Assembly: GCA_964475215.1 (NCBI GenBank)
Contig: CAYYVT010000020.1
Location: 1 to 12,667 of the forward strand
Source: DATKKG01 sp964475215
Lineage (GTDB): Archaea; Thermoproteota; Nitrososphaeria; Conexivisphaerales; DTJL01
Length of the DNA: 12,667 nucleotides
Direction of reading: 5' to 3'
Shown: positions 7,354 to 12,667 of the stretch, one piece after another
How the letters are laid out: every line of letters starts with the position of its first letter
Position numbering within the stretch: the stretch's first letter is position 1
Position numbers and translations under genes: made by a program
Notes under the pieces: generated by a model
Database searches by the model: none
What the model was told of the DNA's origin: nothing
The model's input: the letters and a program-made list of their open reading frames with translations, nothing else

Positions 7354-8975
7354 AGTGGGCTACGGTACGAAGCCTGGCGATCGTCCTATTCAAGTCGTTC
7401 TACAGGGCGAGCAGGGCAGGGAGGCGGAGTCCATTCTCCAGCCCTCGCTCAATCACGGCCATTGACGTCGCCCTATTCATCCCCATCTTCATCGGAGCCT
7501 GGTATCTTATCTCCGCCGTGACCGGTGCCATCAGGGCCTACCTCGTCACCCTAACCACCCAGGCCGTCGTGAGCCTCCCTCTTCTCCTCACGTCTGCCGT
7601 CATAATCGCTGGGATCCTGTTCGAGCTGGGCAACGCTAGTGGCCTGGCCTCGAGTGAAGCTGTCAATTGGCTTCCGGTCTCTCCCCGGGAATACGTCGTC
7701 GCTTCCTCCCTCTCGCTGATGTTCGCCTACACTCCTCTCCTATCCCTGGCGTTGGCGGTGGTCCTCCCTCTCGCCATCCAGCTTGGGTTCGCCTCGGTCA
7801 TACCTTCCTTGCTCTTCCTCACCGCGGTGGGGTTCTTCGTGGGGGCCGTCCTGGTGGAGGCCATAAGGTCCGTCACCAGTCGCGTCTCCGTCTCGGTCTA
7901 TCGGAAGCACAACAGGCTCGGCACCATCGGCCGCATTCTCGTATTCATAATACTCTTCGTGCTTGTCGATATCGCGTTCCAGCCAGCCTTCCTGTCGTTG
8001 GCCCTCTCGGTGATTGTAAATGGCATCAGCTTGGTCTGGTTCGTCCCTATGGTCTGGCCCTCCGTGGCCCTTGCCGCGGAGCTCTCCTCCGACCTCGTCA
8101 GGTCTGCGCTCTTCCTCGCAATGACGGTCGCCTTCGGCATCGCCCTGTTCTACCTGTCCGCCTTTCTCAGGTCGAGGTATTGGTCACCGTTCCCCATTAC
8201 GATCAATGCTTCATCGTCCTCCGTCTACGTCCCTCAGGGAGGCTCGTTCGCCTGGCTCGACCCCACCGCCTACGCCATCGCCCTCAAGGACCTGCGGTCC
8301 CTTACAAGGAGGAAGGAGATGGCGAGGTTCTTGGCGATCCCAGTCATCTTGGTGGTGGTCCCCTTGTTCTCTGCAGTCTACGGGGGTGGATCCCCGGAGT
8401 CGTCCCTCGGGATCTTCCTCATAGCGGAGGTCTCGACGATGCTCCCCATCATGCTCTCCGTGATCTCCCTGGGGCAGGAAGGACAGTCCATTACGAACGT
8501 CTACATGCTTCCGATAACTCCCTCCGAGCTGACCCGAGGGAAGATATTCTTCCCCACACTGATCTCAGGCATGGCTGTCGCCGCCGCCCTCGTGTTGTTT
8601 CAGTTTCTCTTTCCCTTCACGTTGGACCAGCTCATCATCTTGATACTGGCCCTGCTCTTCCTTGTGGTGACCGAAGTCCTTGTCGGCCTGGGAACGGGCG
8701 CGCGCTATCCGGATTTCACGCTGGGCCCAAGGGCGAGATACGTCACCATGGGCGGCTTTATCGCCTCCTTCGCCGTGGGGGTGGCTGCGACGATAATCGT
8801 GTTGGCTCCCTTCGCCCTGTTCCTGGTTGGGCCTTCGCTGTTCAGCGCGTCCTTCGGAATCTCATACCTGACCGCCCTCGGCTCCACCGTGGCGATCGGC
8901 GCAATCGTCTTGACCGTGGCCTGGGCGTACTGTACCTCCGGCGTAAAGAAGTTCCTCTCCGACATGAACCACTGA
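7350..8975 (+). CDS. ABC-2-type exporter permease, apparently two fused half-permeases
   Basis: This 541-residue membrane protein is the permease partner of the ATPase just upstream. About twelve or more hydrophobic segments are visible. An ABC-2 landmark appears twice: NWLPVSPREY at residues 106-115 and YMLPITPSEL at 385-394, each placed after a helix pair and before a long hydrophobic block. A basic segment ahead of a hydrophobic block also appears twice, at residues 15-50 and 313-345 (KDLRSLTRRKEMARF). The length is about double a simple ABC-2 permease, so I infer a tandem fusion that could make a complete pore with an ATPase dimer. The conserved-looking GTGARYPDFTLGPRARY (448-464) is cytosolic or a re-entrant loop. 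The TTG start overlaps the ATPase stop and has GGAGG ten bases before it. No substrate can be named. Confidence 0.85.
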   Translation: MKWATVRSLAIVLFKSFYRASRAGRRSPFSSPRSITAIDVALFIPIFIGAWYLISAVTGAIRAYLVTLTTQAVVSLPLLLTSAVIIAGILFELGNASGLASSEAVNWLPVSPREYVVASSLSLMFAYTPLLSLALAVVLPLAIQLGFASVIPSLLFLTAVGFFVGAVLVEAIRSVTSRVSVSVYRKHNRLGTIGRILVFIILFVLVDIAFQPAFLSLALSVIVNGISLVWFVPMVWPSVALAAELSSDLVRSALFLAMTVAFGIALFYLSAFLRSRYWSPFPITINASSSSVYVPQGGSFAWLDPTAYAIALKDLRSLTRRKEMARFLAIPVILVVVPLFSAVYGGGSPESSLGIFLIAEVSTMLPIMLSVISLGQEGQSITNVYMLPITPSELTRGKIFFPTLISGMAVAAALVLFQFLFPFTLDQLIILILALLFLVVTEVLVGLGTGARYPDFTLGPRARYVTMGGFIASFAVGVAATIIVLAPFALFLVGPSLFSASFGISYLTALGSTVAIGAIVLTVAWAYCTSGVKKFLSDMNH

Positions 8976-9026
8976 GTCTGCCCGGCAAGGCGCCGCAAGG
9001 TTCCCCGGGGGAAAGCCATCGGTGCC

Positions 9027-9518
9027 CTAGAGCTTCTTGCGAAGGACGACGGTCCTGACCTCGACTTTCCCGACTCGTTCGAGGGACTCCCCTCCCTTCC
9101 TAAATCCCTTGCCCACATAGAAGGCGAGGGCCCTGAGGTTCTCGACCTCGGTCTTCACCTTCAGCCGCCCTGCTCCGCGGGCCATGGCAGCCTCCTCCGA
9201 CTTCATCAGGAGGCCACTGCCTATCCCCCTCCCTACAAGCCTCTGCATCACGATTATGCCGCTCAACTCCACCTCGCTCGCGCTTCGGGCGCGGTTCACC
9301 GCCATCCCCACCACCTTCCCCCCGTCTTTAGCTACGAAGAAGTCGGCCTCGGGGTCCTGCGCCAGCTCCCTCAGGAACGCCGGTGAAGATATTTCGGCTA
9401 TGTCCTCCTGAGTCGCCCCCGACCAGCCGAGCGCCCCGGGGCCCGCCTCCTTCCAGGCCTCCCTTATGAAAGTGGTGATGAGGTCGATATCCCCCGATCC
9501 TACCCGCTGGTATCGCAA
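9027..9518 (-). CDS. GNAT-family N-acetyltransferase
   Basis: This protein is an acetyl-CoA-dependent N-acetyltransferase of the GNAT superfamily; the acceptor (small molecule, peptide or protein N-terminus) is unknown. The sequence follows the fold order: a first strand and helix at the N-terminus, the strand VELSGIIV ahead of the acetyl-CoA pyrophosphate loop RLVGRGIG (R-x-x-G-x-G, about residues 93-100), and the motif-B segment ENLRALAFYVGKGF near 126-139. The TTG at 9518 (163 residues, starting L/M-RYQRVGSGD) is preferred because GNAT proteins normally start right at this strand and a TATA-like box lies 35 bases upstream. The TTG at 9542 would add eight residues but lies only 11 bases from that box, before the predicted transcript start. 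It converges with the ABC operon and is downstream of the glycolipid-binding gene on the same strand. Confidence 0.85.
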   Translation of the reverse strand: MRYQRVGSGDIDLITTFIREAWKEAGPGALGWSGATQEDIAEISSPAFLRELAQDPEADFFVAKDGGKVVGMAVNRARSASEVELSGIIVMQRLVGRGIGSGLLMKSEEAAMARGAGRLKVKTEVENLRALAFYVGKGFRKGGESLERVGKVEVRTVVLRKKL

Positions 9519-9548
9519 TCCGTCTTCACTTTTGACATGCAACGCTTC

Positions 9549-9557
9549 CTTTAATTG
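9549..9557 (-). promoter_or_regulatory. TATA-like box of the GNAT gene
   Basis: The minus strand reads CAATTAAAG, centred about 35 bases before the TTG at 9518. Its position suggests the GNAT gene has its own promoter although the same-strand gene at 9609 ends only 91 bases before that start. Confidence 0.45.
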
Positions 9558-9608
9558 TTGCCAGGAGACGCGGCTCCAAGCCCAGCCCTGGCCCTGCTGA
9601 GAATCTGC

Positions 9609-10175
9609 TCAATGTATCAAGTCGTTTCGCCTGAAGACCCCGGGGTAATCCATGACCAGCCCGTCGGAGTCCACCCTCAGCTGCACTCGGAATCCTGTGT
9701 CCAGCCCCTCGTAGTAGTAGACGCTTTCGTTCGGTAGGCGTTTTACGCAGGTATACCTCTGCGTGGAGCTCTTGGGCTGCATGGACCTGGCGTCCAGGTA
9801 CACGACCTTCAGCTCGGCCTTCTGGTCCACCGCCAGGTCAAGCTTCCTGATGGGGATGGTGTTCGTGAACGCGGAGGCGCTAAGGTCGACTTCCGTGCAT
9901 CCTTCCAGGGAGGGGATCTCTTGACATGCGGCGTTGTACCACTTCCCCATGCCGTCGCCGATCAGGTCGACGGAACCAGTCTGGGGGCTGTGGCGGTCCA
10001 CCATGATCTCCTTCACGTTCCAATCTGGGTCGCAGAGGATGGTGTAGTGAAGCCTAAGGAGCGAGGGGCCGACCCTCTCTTCGACTTCCCCCATGGCCAT
10101 GACTCCCAGCTCTGATACCTCAAGCCTGACGCGTTCCACCCCAGGATTGAAGAGGTGAGCCCACGAAGCGTCCAA
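9609..10175 (-). CDS. Putative glycolipid-binding protein (PF06475 / DUF1089 type)
   Basis: The protein matches the pattern of the putative glycolipid-binding family (PF06475, formerly DUF1089), best known from bacteria. Landmarks, numbered from 10175, are a Trp near the start followed by PGVERVRLE (12-20), DGMGKWYN (74-81), the diagnostic VDLSASAFTNTIPIRKL (96-112), QRYTC (139-143) and the C-terminal VDSDGLVMDYPGVF (168-181). The family fold is a compact beta-rich one; the glycolipid role rests on indirect evidence and is not shown by sequence. The frame stays open to a GTG at 10253, but a start at the TTG at 10175 gives 188 residues, close to family length, and opens just before the conserved Trp. 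A TTG at 10181 is equally possible. No signal peptide or membrane helix is seen, so it is probably cytoplasmic. Confidence 0.78.
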   Translation of the reverse strand: MDASWAHLFNPGVERVRLEVSELGVMAMGEVEERVGPSLLRLHYTILCDPDWNVKEIMVDRHSPQTGSVDLIGDGMGKWYNAACQEIPSLEGCTEVDLSASAFTNTIPIRKLDLAVDQKAELKVVYLDARSMQPKSSTQRYTCVKRLPNESVYYYEGLDTGFRVQLRVDSDGLVMDYPGVFRRNDLIH

Positions 10176-10212
10176 ACTCAAAGCGAGATGCGCCAATGTG
10201 TTGGCTCTGAAA

Positions 10213-10222
10213 GGTCTTATGG
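10213..10222 (-). promoter_or_regulatory. Weak TATA-like box of the glycolipid-binding gene
   Basis: The minus strand reads CCATAAGACC, centred about 43 bases before the TTG at 10175 and 37 before the TTG at 10181. It lies inside the longer frame from 10253, which argues that the longer start is not used. The match is weak. Confidence 0.25.
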
Positions 10223-10449
10223 ATTCCCCAAATTCCGCGGTTCCACCTTGCACGGGAGGGCCACCCCCGCTTCATCCAGTTCTTGGAGTCACTCACGCCC
10301 TCTTCACCAGAGCAGCCATCGCACCGAACGCATACTGGGACCTTCGAAGTTGCCATCCCTGACCTAGGGTCGCCATCTCATGGCCCTTCCACCCTTGTAA
10401 CTCTCGATTCGTCACCGGCATCAGGTTCCCCGACTTCCATCCTCGAATT

Positions 10450-10457
10450 CTTATATC
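10450..10457 (+). promoter_or_regulatory. TATA box of the coiled-coil gene
   Basis: CTTATATC is centred 27 bases before the ATG at 10481, the spacing expected if transcription starts exactly at the start codon. This is the clearest leaderless promoter in the window and helps show that the gene is real. Confidence 0.68.
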
Positions 10458-10480
10458 TTGGCGAAGCGTGACGGCCACCG

Positions 10481-11311
10481 ATGTCTGGGGCCCAAGGTGG
10501 GAAAAGCGGTGGGTTCGCGCGCAGAGGCTCTTCATCAAAGAAGGTCAGACACAGCAAGCAGGACTTCCATGAGCACAAGGTGAGGCTTGTTGAGAGCGGG
10601 CCCCCTCTGGATTTCCCCGCGCTCAGGGAGAGGACTGTCCAGTCCTTGGAGAGGCTGGGCCGGCAGGCGTTCGTCCCTGACTCGGGCTATGGTCTGGAGG
10701 GATGGATGAAGAGCCTCGACCTTCTCTTGGGGGAGTTCGAGGCGGCGGCCGCTGGGGAATCCGCCCTCACTGAGTCCTACTCCAGGAGGAAGGAGGACAT
10801 CCTCTTCTCCCTTCGGAAGTCAGCCGAGTCGCCCCAACTCGACTCTGAAATCGCCGATGCCAAAGAGCTTCAGCGAAAGGTACTATCAGCTCTAGGGAGC
10901 AAGGACGCGTCCTACTTCGGGTCCAAGCTATCGGACCTCAACAGGAGGAGTGAGAGCTTGTCGGCTCAGCTGGAATCGCAACGTGCCCTGATAGCAAGGA
11001 TCAAGGCACAGCCTAGGCCAGGTCGCCTCTTCCGCAGGTTCCTAGGGGAGAAGCCCCCTTCAACCGCCGAAGAGGAGGCCACGGCCGCAAAGCTCGAGAA
11101 GGAGCGAAGGGATGTCGAGTCCGAGATCTCCATGATGCAGGGCGAACAGCTTCTTTACGAGGAGGGCAAACGGCAGCTGTCTCAGGCCACAGACACGCTC
11201 AACCGGCTGGAAGGAGCAAAGGTAGAGAGGCTGCAACTCAAGCAGGAACGGGAGGACGCCACCCGCGCCCTCTCTGAAGAGATCTCGAAGATGGTCCCCT
11301 CCCACGGGTGA
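10481..11311 (+). CDS. Soluble coiled-coil protein of unknown function
   Basis: I do not recognise this 276-residue protein. Its N-terminal 35 residues are Gly/Ser-rich and basic (for example ARRGSSSKKVRHSK at 13-26) and look disordered. Residues 45-115 form predicted amphipathic helices including SGYGLEGWMKSLDLLLGEF (68-86). Two long charged coiled-coil stretches follow, about 120-175 and 196-270, joined by a Pro/Arg-rich linker, QPRPGRLFRRFLGEKPPS (177-194), so a helical hairpin is likely. There is no signal peptide, membrane segment, cysteine or nucleotide-binding motif. The strong leaderless TATA box and the sustained charged-helix pattern support it as a true gene. The basic head could bind nucleic acid or membrane, and the linker could contact a partner; both are inference. 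It is upstream of uppP on the same strand, but uppP has its own TATA-like box. Confidence 0.75.
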   Translation: MSGAQGGKSGGFARRGSSSKKVRHSKQDFHEHKVRLVESGPPLDFPALRERTVQSLERLGRQAFVPDSGYGLEGWMKSLDLLLGEFEAAAAGESALTESYSRRKEDILFSLRKSAESPQLDSEIADAKELQRKVLSALGSKDASYFGSKLSDLNRRSESLSAQLESQRALIARIKAQPRPGRLFRRFLGEKPPSTAEEEATAAKLEKERRDVESEISMMQGEQLLYEEGKRQLSQATDTLNRLEGAKVERLQLKQEREDATRALSEEISKMVPSHG

Positions 11312-11325
11312 ACGGAGCCAGCGGG

Positions 11326-11333
11326 TTTAATAC
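11326..11333 (+). promoter_or_regulatory. TATA-like box of uppP
   Basis: TTTAATAC is centred about 46 bases before the CTG at 11376, predicting transcription from about 11356 and a leader of about 20 bases, long enough to carry an SD sequence. Confidence 0.45.
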
Positions 11334-11364
11334 TGCCTCACTTCGTCCTCATGTAGCTTAGTCG

Positions 11365-11369
11365 GGTGA
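11365..11369 (+). promoter_or_regulatory. Shine-Dalgarno-like site deciding the uppP start
   Basis: GGTGA lies six bases before the CTG at 11376. The last three bases are a TGA in the uppP frame, so the coding frame cannot begin upstream. This supports CTG 11376 as the initiation codon. Confidence 0.4.
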
Positions 11370-11375
11370 CGTGGG

Positions 11376-12215
11376 CTGGCGAACTGGCTTCTTGGGCTCC
11401 TCCTGGGCATCATCCAGGGGGTCAGTGAATGGCTCCCGGTTAGCAGCAAGACTCAGATCATCATCGCCTCCACCTATCTGTTCGGGCTGGGCTTCCAAGA
11501 GGCCTATTCACTGGGCCTCTTCCTTGAGGTCGGCACCTTCTTCGCGGCCCTCTACTACTTCCGCCGCGAAGTAGTCCTCGTGCTGAAGTCCTTGGTCGGA
11601 CGCGGCGACAGAGTGGGAAGGTCCCTGTTGATCTTCCTCGTGGTCGCCACCGCCATCACCGGCGTACTTGGAGCAGGCATCTTCCTGCTCGTCTCCGACA
11701 CGGTCAAGTCTCCCGCCTTCGGCTTGCCCATGATCGTCCTGGGCGCCATCCTGCTGGCTGACGCCGCCATAATCAGGTTCGCGAGAAGCAGGCGCCTTCC
11801 ATCTCGCCGAATTCAGGACCTCACCCTGAAGGACGACATCCTCATCGGGCTCGTCCAGGGCCTATCCGCCTTCCCGGGGGTGAGCAGGTCGGGGGTTACC
11901 GTCTCGGCGATGCTCCTTTTGGGGGTCAACCCAGAGGATTCCTTCCGCCTCTCCTTCCTTGCCCTTATTCCTGCTTCGGTGGGCGCTTCCTTGGTCTCAG
12001 TCCTCTTCTCCGGCTCGGGCCTGAGCTCGGTCGTAAGCACGGTGACCGTTCCCGTGATGGCCGTCGCGATAGTCGCGGCCGCCTTGGTCAGCCTCGTGCT
12101 GATCAAAGCCCTGCTGGGCGTGGCCGCAAGCAGAAGGATTACGATCCTCATATTGGCCCTTGGGCTGATAGCGATCTTCAGCGGCGTGACAAGCCTGCTC
12201 ACCGGCTACGGGTGA
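11376..12215 (+). CDS. uppP: Undecaprenyl/polyprenyl-diphosphate phosphatase UppP (BacA family), probable CTG start
   Basis: This integral membrane enzyme removes a phosphate from undecaprenyl or archaeal polyprenyl diphosphate, recycling the lipid carrier for glycan assembly. The first signature, IIQGVSEWLPVSSKTQ (residues 12-27), and the second, GLVQGLSAFPGVSRSG (about 158-173), are present in the two inverted halves of the BacA fold, including the PGxSRSG catalytic arginine motif. The typical histidine of PVSSxGH is replaced by Gln. No ATG, GTG or TTG lies in frame between a TGA at 11367 and a GTG at 11580, and starting there would delete the first active-site motif. CTG at 11376 gives MANWLLGLLLG, a normal UppP N-terminus, and a 279-residue protein of family length. 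An assembly error or frameshift near 11366-11380 is the alternative. Confidence 0.85.
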   Translation: MANWLLGLLLGIIQGVSEWLPVSSKTQIIIASTYLFGLGFQEAYSLGLFLEVGTFFAALYYFRREVVLVLKSLVGRGDRVGRSLLIFLVVATAITGVLGAGIFLLVSDTVKSPAFGLPMIVLGAILLADAAIIRFARSRRLPSRRIQDLTLKDDILIGLVQGLSAFPGVSRSGVTVSAMLLLGVNPEDSFRLSFLALIPASVGASLVSVLFSGSGLSSVVSTVTVPVMAVAIVAAALVSLVLIKALLGVAASRRITILILALGLIAIFSGVTSLLTGYG

Positions 12216-12252
12216 AGGACCGGGCTCTCCCCCGCCAGAAATGAGCGGACCT

Positions 12253-12468
12253 TCAGACGGTGATCGGCTGGGGCTTTCTGGCGGCCATTTCTTCGCGCAG
12301 CCTCCTTAGAGACGTCGTGTGCTCTTCGCTCTTCTTCTCGTTGATGGCCGCCTTCTTCGTGTCGTAGATGATGACGAGATCGCACCTTCTGCAGTAGTAC
12401 TCGATCTCGCCGCTGCAGGAGGTGTTGCCGCTGACCCTCATCATTTCGCCGCACCCGCGACAATTCAT
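12253..12468 (-). CDS. Small zinc-ribbon protein
   Basis: This is a 71-residue protein with a probable zinc-binding ribbon near its N-terminus: CRGCGE (Cys 3 and 6) and YCRRC (Cys 26 and 29), two C-x2-C knuckles 19 residues apart, with one extra Cys at 18. The C-terminal half is a charged helix (KKAAINEKKSEEHTTSLRRL, about 38-57), which may bind nucleic acid or a protein partner. The frame is open to an ATG at 12531, which would overlap the activase gene by 29 bases and add a polar leader; the ATG at 12468 puts the first cysteine at residue 3, as usual for such proteins, and leaves a 34-base gap. It is likely cotranscribed with the activase. Function is unknown; some such proteins are transcription or translation accessory factors. 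Confidence 0.68.
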   Translation of the reverse strand: MNCRGCGEMMRVSGNTSCSGEIEYYCRRCDLVIIYDTKKAAINEKKSEEHTTSLRRLREEMAARKPQPITV

Positions 12469-12502
12469 CTTCAGGAATCCTGCCTGCTCTGAAACGACGG
12501 CA

Positions 12503-12667
12503 TTACCCTGGCGTTGGGACGGCGACCACATGACGGCCTTCGGCCAGCGCCTTCTCTGCCAGCAGGGCGGCTCCGAGCGCCCCCGCCAGCTGAGGGTCGC
12601 TAGGGACGACCATCCTGATCTTCAGCTCCTTCTCGAGGGCGGCGACCATCCCCACGTTCTTGGCAAC
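12503..12667 (-). CDS. C-terminus of an HgdC/BadF-type CoA-dehydratase activase (partial)
   Basis: The last 54 codons of a gene that runs past the right edge are open from base 12667 to a TAA at 12503-12505. The segment VAKNVGMVAALEKEL and the following VVPSDPQLAGALGAALLAEK match the C-terminal end of the BadF/BadG/BcrA/BcrD ATPase family (PF01869), in particular HgdC-like activators of 2-hydroxyacyl-CoA dehydratases. In these proteins VAKN-G sits in the ATPase core and Q-x2-GALGAA closes it. HgdC uses ATP to push an electron from its [4Fe-4S] cluster onto the dehydratase. The cluster cysteines and ATP-binding regions lie outside the window, so activity cannot be judged. A related archaeal member without a dehydratase partner is also possible. 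Confidence 0.8.
   Translation of the reverse strand, partial: VAKNVGMVAALEKELKIRMVVPSDPQLAGALGAALLAEKALAEGRHVVAVPTPG

Larger units (their letters stand above)
10176..10480. other. Divergent intergenic region, no confident gene
   Basis: This 305-base stretch separates the glycolipid-binding gene (-) from the coiled-coil gene (+). It holds a strong TATA box for the + gene at 10450-10457 and a weak CCATAAGACC TATA-like box for the - gene at 10213-10222. A minus-strand frame from an ATG at 10356 starts MATSKVPVCVRCDGCSG and runs into the neighbouring gene; it has three closely spaced cysteines but no promoter or SD and I do not accept it as a gene. No RNA gene or clear repeat is seen. Confidence 0.5.

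Noticed and set aside
7667..9058. 463-codon plus-strand frame overlapping the ABC permease
   Set aside because: Long but Arg/His/Pro-rich with no hydrophobic pattern or motif, typical of an alternative frame in GC-rich DNA. The permease frame has helices, motifs and coupling to the ATPase.
10120..10356. Small cysteine-containing frame on the minus strand (MATSKVPVCVRCDGCSG)
   Set aside because: Only three clustered cysteines with no second knuckle, no good promoter or SD, and the second half lies antisense-free but out of frame over the glycolipid-binding gene.
11341..11420. A tRNA-like D-arm (TAGCTTAGTCGG) just before uppP
   Set aside because: No matching T-arm with GGTTCGA, no CCA-proximal acceptor pairing about 70 bases on, and the region already reads as the UppP N-terminus.
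11371..11574. 67-codon frame from GTG 11371 as a separate small gene
   Set aside because: It covers the first UppP motif in the wrong frame; the translated UppP motif in the other frame is exact.
1..12667. Search for insertion sequences, CRISPR arrays, integrase sites, rRNA, tRNA or defence genes
   Set aside because: No transposase, repeat-spacer pattern, integrase, RNA gene or nuclease/defence motif was found by reading both strands.

Overview
The window looks like chromosomal DNA of an archaeon, GC-rich and densely packed. The archaeal assignment rests on promoter layout. First genes of transcription units have AT-rich TATA-like boxes centred about 27-35 bases before the start codon, so their transcripts would be leaderless or nearly so. 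Genes inside operons (at 2229 and 7350) have strong GGAGG-type Shine-Dalgarno (SD) sequences instead. The gene content fits: a Tat-exported four-cluster ferredoxin with an NrfD/HybB-type quinol protein, ABC-2 exporters, a CPBP protease, an archaeal-type UppP and an HgdC-like activase. Phylum cannot be fixed from the window; an uncultivated lineage is plausible but is inference. GTG and TTG starts are common.

Layout. 14-1192 (-) is an MFS transporter, divergent from a two-gene operon (1375-3461, +) encoding a Tat-signal ferredoxin with four [4Fe-4S] sites and a ten-helix NrfD/HybB-like membrane subunit. Together they form an electron-transfer module between quinone and the outer face of the membrane, with no catalytic subunit beside it. 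3483-4541 (-) is an M29-aminopeptidase-like protein in which the expected metal ligands cannot be found. 4748-5563 (+) is a CPBP intramembrane protease. 5610-6437 (-) is a membrane protein with a clear internal duplication. 6583-8975 (+) is a two-gene ABC-2 exporter operon whose permease looks like two half-permeases fused. 9027-9518 (-) is a GNAT acetyltransferase and 9609-10175 (-) a putative glycolipid-binding protein (PF06475 type). 10481-11311 (+) is an unrecognised coiled-coil protein. 11376-12215 (+) is undecaprenyl/polyprenyl-diphosphate phosphatase UppP, whose reading frame has no ATG/GTG/TTG at the expected N-terminus and probably starts at CTG. 12253-12468 (-) is a small zinc-ribbon protein downstream of the C-terminus of an HgdC/BadF-type CoA-dehydratase activase, which runs off the right edge.

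Many products are membrane-associated (MFS, NrfD, CPBP, duplicated membrane protein, ABC permease, UppP), but the frequent strand switches mean the region is a set of short independent units, not one pathway. I see no tRNA, rRNA, CRISPR array, insertion sequence, integrase or attachment site. I do not see a clear new defence or mobile system. The most unusual items are the ligand-less M29 homologue, the UppP start, the orphan ferredoxin/NrfD pair, the duplicated membrane protein and the phased repeats before the ABC operon.
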